This document shows positions 53,851-62,447 of a stretch of 64,000 bases of DNA, piece by piece. The position numbers were made by a program, and so were the translations under genes. This stretch comes from JAUIET01 sp039111475 (GTDB lineage Bacteria; Pseudomonadota; Gammaproteobacteria; Pseudomonadales; JAUIET01). Numbering within the stretch: position 1 is the stretch's first letter; each line of letters opens with the position of its first letter. The notes beneath the pieces were generated by a model that saw only the letters and a program-made list of their open reading frames with translations, did no database searches and was not told the origin of the DNA. The stretch is taken from assembly GCA_039111475.1 (NCBI GenBank), contig JBCCIP010000009.1, forward strand, positions 62,001 through 126,000, read 5' to 3'.

Positions 53851-54672
53851 TCAAATAGATGCTGCTGCACCCGACAGGCTGTGCCAACCTCGTTCTATTA
53901 ACAATAATTGTTCTGCCGCAGCCTCTCGCTGGGTAGAGGTGAGCAGAGCTGCCGATTCGAAATGAACGTCTTCCGGGTAGGCGTCAGGAAGGTGCTTTTT
54001 TAGCACGCTGGCCCAAAGATACGCCTTGTATGGGCTTTGATGTGCGGTTTCACTTGCGTAGATATTTACAAGATACGCTGCCGAAATCATGTTGCCTTTT
54101 TGCGCTGACTTTTCGAACCACAGCATGGAGGCCGCATAATCAATTTCAGTCCCTTCGCTAACACCGGGCTCAAAACCATTGAAATGCATTATGCCCAAAT
54201 ACATCTCGCCCATGTGTGAACCTGCTGCAGCCGCTTGCTTGGCATGAAAGGCAGCCAACTCCAGGTTGCGAGTTCCTAGTACGTTGTCGAGGTCAAAGTA
54301 AATGGAAGCCAGGCCAATATGACCTTGTGCCATTCCGGTCTTTGTTGCCTGCTCATACCAGTAGCTTGCGGCGGCCACATCTGGCTCTGTGCCCGAGCCT
54401 TGCAAATAAGCATCCGCAACCAGTAGCTGGGCACGTGGTATACCGGCTTTTGCTGCTAACGAACAGAAGGCCAGCGCTTGCCCTGCGCTTGGCGCGGTAC
54501 CCAAACCATATGAGTAGGCGGAACAAACCGCCATTTGCGCATCATTGTCTCCACTCTCAGCCAGTGCCACATTCATGGAGAATAGTTGCTTCAGCTCATT
54601 GTCACTGGGCATCTGAGCAGCCAAATTTGCGCTCAGCAGAACGCTTGTCGCCAGAAGTAGTACTCGTATCAT
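53851..54672 (-). CDS. Secreted Sel1-repeat protein
   Basis: The 273 residues have a signal peptide (cleavage near NLAAQ) and about five Sel1-like (TPR-type) repeats with the pattern ALAFCSLAAKAGIPRAQLLVA, ASYWYEQATKTGMAQGHIGL and AASMLWFEKSAQKGN. Such proteins bind partners in the periplasm; no target can be named. Confidence 0.85.
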   Translation of the reverse strand: MIRVLLLATSVLLSANLAAQMPSDNELKQLFSMNVALAESGDNDAQMAVCSAYSYGLGTAPSAGQALAFCSLAAKAGIPRAQLLVADAYLQGSGTEPDVAAASYWYEQATKTGMAQGHIGLASIYFDLDNVLGTRNLELAAFHAKQAAAAGSHMGEMYLGIMHFNGFEPGVSEGTEIDYAASMLWFEKSAQKGNMISAAYLVNIYASETAHQSPYKAYLWASVLKKHLPDAYPEDVHFESAALLTSTQREAAAEQLLLIERGWHSLSGAAASI

Positions 54673-54783
54673 GCAAAACAGCTTAGCAGCGGATTGTACA
54701 TTTTTCGCACAATATTCAGACTATCAGCGGTTAGATGTGAGCTGTGTTACAAAGCAAGCGTGATGTCGTTCTGGCGCGTCTCT

Positions 54784-57201
54784 TTAAATCGGTGAACCCG
54801 GAGGCAAGGGGCGAACGTCTATTTGCCCGTGCCACTGTCCTGTTCGCCAATAGATATCCAGTAAACGGGCAATTTGCTGATCGTGAATGCTGCGGTTCTT
54901 CTTACCCAGTCGTTTGCCGGTGACTTTCAGTTCGTGCAGCAAGGCCGCTCGAACTTCGGGCGCTAACTCCGGGTTTGCGGCGGTGTTCATCAGCTGATTC
55001 ACTACTAGATAATTCACCCGTGCTTGAAGCGGATGCTGGTCATTGCTGCTGTTGTTTAACGAAGCCGCAAACAATTCCGTGACTAATTCTGCAACTCCCG
55101 GCAACTCATGCCCATGTGCAGACTGCAGGCTCATGCGATTAAGTCTGTGCGTATTCAGAATATGCGACAGCGAGTAGGCGGCTGCAGATTCTGCTGCACT
55201 GAGTGGGTCGAAGGTTAAACCAGTACGCCCGGTAAAGCTCTCTCGCGTGCGGCTGTCGCCGTAGGCCTTCGGTGGAATCAATTGAGTGATTGTGTCGGGA
55301 ATATGCAGGAAGTCTGACGACAAGGTACTGATCATTGCGGCTAATGCGTCGCGTTGGCGTTCACCATTCACAGCACTCACACCTTTTGGAGTTGCGTAGT
55401 CGCCCTTGAGCTCATACTCGTAGTGCACACCTCCTAGCAGTTTCGCCGCGGCGTCCAGCTGATAACGGTGCAACAAATATATGGGTACCAGTGTTTCTTC
55501 CAGAGAAGCGAGCGGTGTGCCGCTTGGAATACTATTAAGCCCAAAGTTCCGCAGGGCATGCGCACGCACCTCAATAAGGCGATTTAGCTCTTGCACAGGG
55601 TCCAGGCCGTTATCCCATAAGTGGCCTTCCGCATTGGCTGAGAGTGAACTGCGCGCATCCGGGTCGGACTGGTAGCTCAATCCCTTAGCGCGACCATTTG
55701 CGATTATTTCTGCTAGGCCTTTTTGCTCCTCGTCACTGTTCACGTAGTCCTGGTAGCCATAAGCCACAGCGTGATGATCCCATGCACCCAGACCTAAGCC
55801 ATATGCATTCTCAATCGTAATCTGCTTATCAATGAGTTGAACATTTGGATGAGGGTAATCCATAACAGATGCTAGTCCATTCGCGCTGGCCGCGAAATTA
55901 TGGGCAAGCCCTATGGTATGCCCTACTTCGTGCGCCGAAAGCTGGCGTATTCTTGCCAGAGCCATTTGTTTTTGTACTTCCGTGTTGTCCGTCGCGCTGT
56001 TTTCGTTGAATGGACTGGTGAGACCAACCGCAATCAAATAATCTTGTCGTACTCTTAGTGAGCCAAGGGTAACGTGACCTTTTATTATTTCACCGGTTCG
56101 TGGGTCGCGAACCGAGCTGCCGTAAGACCAGCCCCTGGTTGCGCGGTGAACCCATTGGATAACGTTGTAGCGAACATCCATTGGATCGGCGCCTTCAGGT
56201 AACATTTTCACCTGAAACGCATCTTTGTAGCCGATTTGCTCAAAGGCCTGGTTCCACCACAGCGCACCGTCGCGCAATGCGCTTAGCACCGGCTCGGGCA
56301 CACCTGGGTCCAGGTAATAAATAATGGGCTCTATCGCTTCGCTGGTTTCCGCCAATGGGTTCTGCTTTCTTAATCTGTGCCGTGGGATAGAACGCACTTC
56401 CATAGATTCCGTAATGGGTGCAGAGTAATCCTGGTATGACACTTTCCAAAAACCCGAGTAAGGGTGAAATGCCCGCGCTTGATAACCATCATCGGGCAGT
56501 TTTATTAGGGAGTGATGCAAGTGCACGCTTACGCTGTTGGCATCCGGTGTTACTTGCTGAACGTATTCGCCAGGTTCAGAGCCCGCAAACGTTACCAGCG
56601 CTTCAAGCTCGGTATTGTCGGGAAACGATTTGGTGTTGTCTGGAAACACGGCACTTCTAGCAGGGTCTACCTTAAAATCACCTTGCTTTCTTCTCTTAAA
56701 ATCGTTGGCCAATCTGTCTACATCCGACAACAAGAAATCGGTGTAATCCACAACCACTCTCTGACCGTCAACCGCGACTACATCAAAGCCCGCAATAACG
56801 GATTGCGCAAAGGCCTCAACCACGCTGGCTTGCTCTGCTGCATTACGGGATTGTGCGCGGTAGTGGGTATTGATTTCCTTCAACAGTATTTTCTTGCCGT
56901 AGCGCTCGAACTGAACCAGCCTGGTGTTGCCTAGCTCGCCTCTGTCAAGACCAATGTCATTTGAGCCCACGCCTCTGGGCATGCTGCTTTGAAAAATGAA
57001 CGGCTTACCCAGATTATCTATTTGTAGGTACACCTCGCCACCGTTAAAGTCGTAGTAAACGTCCAGAAAGCCAGGGCGGTGATCTTTTTCTTTGGCAAAC
57101 GCCTGCACGCTAATTGGTGAGTTATCTCCGGTATTTGCGAAACCTAAGGAAGTAACAAAGAATGGAAGAAAAACAGCGGCAAGGTACAACGTTCGAATCA
57201 T
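54784..57201 (-). CDS. Secreted zinc-dependent metalloprotease (DUF5117/DUF5118 type)
   Basis: The 805 residues start with a signal peptide (cleavage near GFAN), followed by the DUF5118-DUF5117 region (GFLDVYYDFNGGEVYLQI; GLDRGELGNTRLVQFER) and the metallopeptidase core with HEVGHTIGLAHN, the extended HExxHxxGxxH zinc site, plus ASANGLASVMDYPHP. ATG 57201 is chosen over 57291 because the signal peptide then begins at residue 1 and AGAGAT precedes it. A protease for outside peptides or envelope proteins; exact substrate unknown. The 230 bases to the next gene hold nothing I can name. Confidence 0.9.
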   Translation of the reverse strand: MIRTLYLAAVFLPFFVTSLGFANTGDNSPISVQAFAKEKDHRPGFLDVYYDFNGGEVYLQIDNLGKPFIFQSSMPRGVGSNDIGLDRGELGNTRLVQFERYGKKILLKEINTHYRAQSRNAAEQASVVEAFAQSVIAGFDVVAVDGQRVVVDYTDFLLSDVDRLANDFKRRKQGDFKVDPARSAVFPDNTKSFPDNTELEALVTFAGSEPGEYVQQVTPDANSVSVHLHHSLIKLPDDGYQARAFHPYSGFWKVSYQDYSAPITESMEVRSIPRHRLRKQNPLAETSEAIEPIIYYLDPGVPEPVLSALRDGALWWNQAFEQIGYKDAFQVKMLPEGADPMDVRYNVIQWVHRATRGWSYGSSVRDPRTGEIIKGHVTLGSLRVRQDYLIAVGLTSPFNENSATDNTEVQKQMALARIRQLSAHEVGHTIGLAHNFAASANGLASVMDYPHPNVQLIDKQITIENAYGLGLGAWDHHAVAYGYQDYVNSDEEQKGLAEIIANGRAKGLSYQSDPDARSSLSANAEGHLWDNGLDPVQELNRLIEVRAHALRNFGLNSIPSGTPLASLEETLVPIYLLHRYQLDAAAKLLGGVHYEYELKGDYATPKGVSAVNGERQRDALAAMISTLSSDFLHIPDTITQLIPPKAYGDSRTRESFTGRTGLTFDPLSAAESAAAYSLSHILNTHRLNRMSLQSAHGHELPGVAELVTELFAASLNNSSNDQHPLQARVNYLVVNQLMNTAANPELAPEVRAALLHELKVTGKRLGKKNRSIHDQQIARLLDIYWRTGQWHGQIDVRPLPPGSPI

Positions 57202-57431
57202 AAGAATCTCTATAGACAACAAGGTTTCGGTATTGCAAAAATAGCGTCTCATTCTAATCAGCCATGAGCGTGGAAGGAAGCGCCTTAACAAATTCTCTCG
57301 CTATCAACAAGCCCTTATCAGCCTTGAATATCAATACGAAATCACGATAATAGAGCCCGGCCTGGCGCCACTCACACCTCCTCGATTCCACTGCTGTTTC
57401 GTGCTGGTATCACCCTTGTTTGCGACTAGTT

Positions 57432-58160
57432 ATGACCAACACCGCAGCGATTGATTTTCGCGGTTCCCAGATGATTCGCTTCCTTGATGAGTTGCACATC
57501 GCAGATGAGCCAGTATCGCCTGAACGATTTTCCAGGCGTTTGGCCGAGCTGATTGATTTGACGCATTCGGTAAAAATTTCGATTGCTCACACCGCCATGA
57601 GTCGCATGAAATTTGAAGCGTTCGACAATTCCTTCGACGCTGCCAGAAACGAAGTAATGCGTGTGCATGGTGACACCGTAGACATTATTGTAAAAGCCTT
57701 TACAGACCACACGGAAAGCACACGGCTTAAAGCACCCAAGCCAGAACGGCTTAACAATGCAAACCAGAAAGCGGCGATAAAGCCGTTTTTGAGTTTTTAC
57801 GTGTATTACCAACGCATGCTAGACAGCAAACTGAATAATTTACGCCAGTACATTCGAAACTCTGCTTCCGGCTTATCGATAAAACTGGCACAACTGGCCA
57901 AGCTGGACGAAGTATTGGCCGACACACTTGCAGCGCACGAGAGAAAATCGTTCGCCCAGGTACCGGCAATGCTTGAGCACCGTTTTATCGAACAACTGCA
58001 ACGCACACAAGCGGCTCAACTGGAAGAATTGCACGGCTCGTTTTGCCGCGACTTACAAGCCTTGTTACTGGCAGAACTGGAAGTTCGCATGCTGCCTGTT
58101 ATTGGCCTTATTGAATCCATAGAAGCCGAGGCTTCAAACCAACAGACTGTTACTCAATGA
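57432..58160 (+). CDS. DUF3348 protein, first gene of a motor-like operon
   Basis: The 242 residues are mostly helical and soluble (DFRGSQMIRFLDELH; RMKFEAFDNSFDAARNEVMR; PFLSFYVYYQRMLDSKL), matching DUF3348. No catalytic motif is visible. The stop overlaps the next start (ATGA), so it is coupled to the MotA/ZorA-like gene. It may be a cytosolic part that touches the tail of that protein; this is inference. Start at ATG 57432; a TTG at 57420 is less likely. Confidence 0.82.
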   Translation: MTNTAAIDFRGSQMIRFLDELHIADEPVSPERFSRRLAELIDLTHSVKISIAHTAMSRMKFEAFDNSFDAARNEVMRVHGDTVDIIVKAFTDHTESTRLKAPKPERLNNANQKAAIKPFLSFYVYYQRMLDSKLNNLRQYIRNSASGLSIKLAQLAKLDEVLADTLAAHERKSFAQVPAMLEHRFIEQLQRTQAAQLEELHGSFCRDLQALLLAELEVRMLPVIGLIESIEAEASNQQTVTQ

Positions 58161-59902
58161 AATTACTTAGTACCGATTTAACAAATGGACTAATGTTCAC
58201 CATTCCTGCTGTGATTGGCACAATTGCAATAGTATGGGTGGCCGGCCTGTTTATTGGCACAAATGCGCTGGCTTTATTGGTCACATTGTTGATAGCGATT
58301 GCGTTTGGCATTGGTGTGATGGAACTGTTTCAGTTTCGCAAAGCAACTGGTTCACTGCGGCACGCACTTGACAATGTTCCGCAGCCCATCAATCCGCTGG
58401 ATGAATGGCTTGATAAAATACACCACTCCCTGCAGAACCCGGTTCGCTTACGAATTGAAAGTGAACGCGTAGGTTTACCTGCACCCGTACTCACACCTTA
58501 TCTTGTAGGCCTGTTAGTAATGCTGGGTTTACTTGGAACATTTATCGGTATGGTAGACACTCTGGGTGGGGCAGTCACTGCACTGCAAGGCAGCACTGAA
58601 CTGCAGGCCATTCGCCAGGGGCTGACCGCACCCATCAATGGCCTTAGCCTGGCCTTCGGTACGTCAGTAGCGGGGGTTGCCGCTTCGGCTATGCTCGGCT
58701 TAATGTCAACACTCAGCCGCCGTGAACGTATGTTGGCTGCGCGAGCATTGGATGTTCAGATAGCCACGCAACTTCGTTCATTTTCGTTGACTCATAATCG
58801 CCAGCAAACGTATCAAGCTTTGCAAGCACAGGCCGAACTGATACCCGCACTTGCGGAACAAATGCGGACCATGATGGAGAACATCGCCCAAACGGGTATC
58901 ACGCTTAATGGAACGTTGTTAGCTAATCAAAAAGACTTTCAGAACACCATACACAACTCGTTTACAGAACTGGCCACATCGGTTCACAGCTCGCTGAATG
59001 ATAGCTTGATTGAAAGTAGCAATAAAACCAACGCCAACATCAGCGCCATGGTGGCCGACCAGCTAGCAGCTTTGGCGAGTGAAAGCGAAACCACTCAGCA
59101 GCGCATTGGTTTGGCCACGGAGCAGCAATTGCTTGCCATCACCAGTCAATTACAAGGCACTACAGCGCAACTCAATTCTGCCTGGCAGGAAAACCTGAAT
59201 ACGCAACAGGCCAGCACTACAGAATGGATGGAACACAACCAAACGCGTATGGAGCAACTCACCAACTCCGTTGCCGAGCAAGTTGCTGAGCTTGGTAAGA
59301 CTCTGGAAGAACCACTAGCGCAACTGATCACCACTGCTATTGATACCCCCAAAGCGGCTGCAGAGGTGATTGGCGAATTACGCCAGGAACTCACCAACAA
59401 TGTAGAGCGTGATAAAACCTTGCTGCAAGAGCGCGCACAAATCATGGAACAGCTGAATACCATGAGCCAGGCATTCGAAGCAGGCACTCAGCAACAGCAC
59501 GAGTCTATGGCCCAGCTTATTCAGGGCTCATCAGCTGCGCTCGCGAATGCTGGCGCTGATTTTAGTCATCACATCAGCACTGAACTTGAAAAGCTCGGCT
59601 CTGTTACCGAGCACTTCGAAGCCAGTGCTATCAACATGGAGAGCCTGGGTGAAGCCTTTGCTACGGCAGTAGCGCAGTACAGCCAGTCGAACGAGCAGCT
59701 AGTGCAACAACTTAATCGTATAGAACAAACCATGGACTTGGCCGGCAACCGATCTGACCAACAAATGTCGTATTACGTAGCGCAAGCCAGAGAAATCATC
59801 GACCAAAGCCTGCTGTCGCAAAAAGAGTTGTTTGATGAGGTGCGTCAATTGAACAGCGGTGAGCCTGAACAAAACGAAGCGTCATCAGCGGCGCTTAACT
59901 AA
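58157..59902 (+). CDS. DUF802 protein: MotA/ZorA-like channel subunit with long tail
   Basis: The 581 residues carry four membrane helices (about 12-34, 36-57, 112-134, 162-186). Helices 3 and 4 have the MotA/TolQ/ExbB signature (LGLLGTFIGMV; LSLAFGTSVAGVAASAML). From residue 200 to the end follows a tail of nearly 380 residues, rich in glutamine and predicted as coiled coil. Membrane block plus long cytosolic tail is the build of ZorA from Zorya defence systems. The C-terminal part is what I recall as DUF802. It overlaps the next start by one base (TAATG). Confidence 0.85.
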   Translation: MKLLSTDLTNGLMFTIPAVIGTIAIVWVAGLFIGTNALALLVTLLIAIAFGIGVMELFQFRKATGSLRHALDNVPQPINPLDEWLDKIHHSLQNPVRLRIESERVGLPAPVLTPYLVGLLVMLGLLGTFIGMVDTLGGAVTALQGSTELQAIRQGLTAPINGLSLAFGTSVAGVAASAMLGLMSTLSRRERMLAARALDVQIATQLRSFSLTHNRQQTYQALQAQAELIPALAEQMRTMMENIAQTGITLNGTLLANQKDFQNTIHNSFTELATSVHSSLNDSLIESSNKTNANISAMVADQLAALASESETTQQRIGLATEQQLLAITSQLQGTTAQLNSAWQENLNTQQASTTEWMEHNQTRMEQLTNSVAEQVAELGKTLEEPLAQLITTAIDTPKAAAEVIGELRQELTNNVERDKTLLQERAQIMEQLNTMSQAFEAGTQQQHESMAQLIQGSSAALANAGADFSHHISTELEKLGSVTEHFEASAINMESLGEAFATAVAQYSQSNEQLVQQLNRIEQTMDLAGNRSDQQMSYYVAQAREIIDQSLLSQKELFDEVRQLNSGEPEQNEASSAALN

Positions 59903-60537
59903 TGGACCAGCTAGACGACAGTCAGGCTCACGACACACCGGTATGGCCCATCTTCGGCGACTTAATGGCCGGTGTAGTTGGCGTCTTTGTATTGTTACTG
60001 GTTTGGACGCTTGGGCACCAGGTGGAGCTGTCGCAATCTTTGGAGCAGGAAGTACAGCAACGGCAAGTGGAGCAGCAACAACGTTACCGAGCTGAAGAAG
60101 CACTGGAAGTGGCACTTGCCGATCCGCTTGCCAGCGGGCGGATTACCCTCACCAACGGAAAAATTGGTATTAGCGGCAGTGTTCTGTTTGCTACTAATTC
60201 CGCGGCTCTTCAACGTGAAGGTCAGGACTTGTTGGAAAAATTGGTAGAGCCATTGAAGCAATACCTGAAAAGGCGCGATGAGATACTGATGGTTAGCGGC
60301 TTCACTGATGACCGTGCTATTCACTCTGACAATCTGCACTTTGATGATAATTGGCAGCTTTCTGCGGAACGTGCACTTACTGTTACGCGAGCGCTTATTA
60401 ATCAAGGCATGCCGGCGGATCAGGTGTTTGCTGCCGCTTTCGGTAAAGAGCAACCGATGGTGGCGAACACCAGCAAGCAAAACCGTGCGCAAAACAGGCG
60501 TGTAGAAATTGCGCCTGTGCCTATAAGCGAGAGCTAG
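59902..60537 (+). CDS. OmpA-family protein: MotB/ZorB-like partner
   Basis: The 211 residues have one N-terminal helix (about 20-41) entered by a conserved aspartate (WPIFGDLMAGVVGVFVLLL, Asp20), in the place of the ion-binding Asp of MotB. A short coiled coil (45-75) and an OmpA peptidoglycan-binding domain follow (FATNSAAL; SGFTDDRA; LSAERALTVTRAL; NRRVEI). It should anchor the channel to the cell wall. Encoded directly after the MotA/ZorA-like gene. Confidence 0.9.
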   Translation: MDQLDDSQAHDTPVWPIFGDLMAGVVGVFVLLLVWTLGHQVELSQSLEQEVQQRQVEQQQRYRAEEALEVALADPLASGRITLTNGKIGISGSVLFATNSAALQREGQDLLEKLVEPLKQYLKRRDEILMVSGFTDDRAIHSDNLHFDDNWQLSAERALTVTRALINQGMPADQVFAAAFGKEQPMVANTSKQNRAQNRRVEIAPVPISES

Positions 60538-60545
60538 GCCCGATT

Positions 60546-61190
60546 ATGCATGAAGTACAAAGCCAAATTGAACACAGCCTTGCTACTTTGAAAGCTAATG
60601 GCGACCAGCATTTTGACCCCGTACGCTACAACTATATATGCCTGATAAATAAAAAAGCAGGCAACGCCCGTGAAGCTGTGCAGGCAAAACTGTATAACAA
60701 AGCAGTTTCGTTGCTGGACGAATATCAAACTGATTTAAACGAAAGCAAGGAAAACGCCTGCCGCTTACCGCGACGATCACAAACGCAGATTTTTCTAAAG
60801 GATCTCCATCAGGCACTTAACGACCGAAACCGCAGGCAAGGCACCAACACACCAAGCGAAGCCATCACCGACAAATTATTGGAAACGGAAGACAGCACGC
60901 TGGTAAGCGCGGGTTTTGATACGCTGAACAAGCAACCGAATGAGTTGCAGGCCTACACACTCTATAGAGAAAGCAAGAAACAGTTTGAAACTGATGCGCT
61001 TGTTGATGCGATCGTCAGCAACGACCCTGATGCATTCGGACCACTGAATCCGCAGAAATTACTGATTCGATCATTGGAATCAATGCGGGAGTTATCGCCG
61101 CATTATTTGAATCGGTTTGTTGGGTATATTGATACTTTGGTGCGGCTGGAGGAAGGGGCAAAAGTATCGACCCCAACAGCAACCGATTGA
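60546..61190 (+). CDS. DUF2894 protein, last gene of the motor-like operon
   Basis: The 214 residues form a soluble, charged helical protein (YNYICLINKKAGNAREAVQAKL; PHYLNRFVGYIDTLVRLEEG at the end), matching DUF2894. No enzyme motif seen. It starts eight bases after the OmpA gene. The four-gene set DUF3348-DUF802-OmpA-DUF2894 recurs in beta- and gammaproteobacteria to my knowledge, without an assigned role. Confidence 0.8.
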   Translation: MHEVQSQIEHSLATLKANGDQHFDPVRYNYICLINKKAGNAREAVQAKLYNKAVSLLDEYQTDLNESKENACRLPRRSQTQIFLKDLHQALNDRNRRQGTNTPSEAITDKLLETEDSTLVSAGFDTLNKQPNELQAYTLYRESKKQFETDALVDAIVSNDPDAFGPLNPQKLLIRSLESMRELSPHYLNRFVGYIDTLVRLEEGAKVSTPTATD

Positions 61191-61491
61191 TTTGTATATC
61201 CACAGAATAAGCGAATTCGAGCGCCTGTTGACGAGAGGTTTACACCGGGAAACTCTAAGATGACATGCAACTAATTCAGGTAATGGTTGCAGTTGGACTG
61301 ACACATACGATTACGACCTCTATCGAAATTCAGTAGATTATCGAAGAAAACGGCGGAGATGCAATGATTCAGACTGGATTGCGTATGCTAGGAGATCTGA
61401 ATAATGATAGTGATAAAGTAGCGATATCCGATGAATTTCGCAGATTCCTCCATCCTTAAATAAACATAGCTCTGGAAGCCGACTATTTGCG

Positions 61492-61521
61492 TTGACAAAG
61501 TATTCAAGGTCTAAATATTTT
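61492..61521 (+). promoter_or_regulatory. Sigma-70 promoter of the DUF2608 gene
   Basis: TTGACA at 61492 is followed after 17-18 bases by an AT-rich -10 (ATATTT or TATTTT). The rest of the 380-base gap 61191-61570 is AT-rich. It contains only a doubtful 65-codon frame (61265-61459) interrupted by TAG at 61334. An AGGAGG ribosome site precedes 61571. Confidence 0.5.
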
Positions 61522-61570
61522 AGGATTATCTCGACTGCCAGCGGGCCATATTTCATTAGGAGGTCAAAAC

Positions 61571-62440
61571 ATGATATCTAGATTCATTCTTGTTGCAGCA
61601 TTATCGGCGTGTGCTGCGGCTTGCTCCGTAACCGACATTCAAAATCACCGATTAACAAATAGCAGACTAAGCACTATTAAAGACCTTTCAGATCTCACTG
61701 TTTCTTTAAAGCGATATGATCTAGACAAAACATTGTTGGTGCTTGATATAGACGACACTTTACTGACCTCCTCTGCATTTTTTGGTAGTGATCGTTGGTA
61801 TGAGTGGCAAAGCGGCAAGGGTAAAGATGAGCACGGTAATATTTTGGCGATCAGTCAGACCCAAAGCATTAGTTGCAGGTTCGATGTTCTGGGAATCACC
61901 TACGAAATTGCAGCAAACCAACCAACACAGGAAAATGCGGCGGCCATTGTAAAGGCATTGAATATTGACAAGCTAGTGCTTACAGCCCGAAGCGACAGAT
62001 ACAGAGCTGCTACGCATAGGGAATTGACGGAGAACGGTTTTTCTTTTGGAGATGAACACTTACTCCCTTTCAACGAGATCTATAGAGAAAGCATTTCAGA
62101 AGGCGGTCGAACAGCTCATGTTAGCTATATCGATGGAGTATATATGGTCGCTGGCCTCAACAAGGGAAAACGTTTGACACACATGCTTGATAAAATACAT
62201 AAAGAATATTCGAATGTCATTCTAGTAGATGACAAACTAGATAATATCAACAATGTAAGAATTGCGTTAGCGCAAAAAGGCATTGATTTTCATGGCTATC
62301 ACTACACCCGTGTGAACAAGAGCATCTCGGCAAAAGACATAAAAGAAGGTGAGGAAGCCGCACAAAAACTAGATAGCTATATTGCGCGGTATTTTTCTGG
62401 AAGATCCTCTAGGCTTAGCGGCCGCCATTGCTCATACTAG
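61571..62440 (+). CDS. DUF2608 lipoprotein, HAD-like phosphatase fold
   Basis: The 289 residues begin with a lipoprotein-like signal (LSACAAACS) and show a HAD active site (LLVLDIDDTLLTS), a second motif threonine in VLTARSD, and the third in VILVDDKLDNINN with the acidic pair. This fits DUF2608, a secreted HAD-like family of unknown substrate. AGGAGG lies seven bases before the ATG. Codon and base use is more AT-rich than in the operon before it, a hint of later arrival. Confidence 0.82.
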   Translation: MISRFILVAALSACAAACSVTDIQNHRLTNSRLSTIKDLSDLTVSLKRYDLDKTLLVLDIDDTLLTSSAFFGSDRWYEWQSGKGKDEHGNILAISQTQSISCRFDVLGITYEIAANQPTQENAAAIVKALNIDKLVLTARSDRYRAATHRELTENGFSFGDEHLLPFNEIYRESISEGGRTAHVSYIDGVYMVAGLNKGKRLTHMLDKIHKEYSNVILVDDKLDNINNVRIALAQKGIDFHGYHYTRVNKSISAKDIKEGEEAAQKLDSYIARYFSGRSSRLSGRHCSY

Positions 62441-62447
62441 ATATATG

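Noticed and set aside
57432..61190. A complete Zorya defence system
   Set aside because: Only the ZorA/ZorB-like build is present; no helicase or nuclease genes of ZorC, ZorD or ZorE type follow, so I call it Zorya-like only.
61265..61459. A small gene of 65 codons
   Set aside because: The frame is broken by TAG at 61334, has no ribosome site and no family match; chance is the simplest reading.
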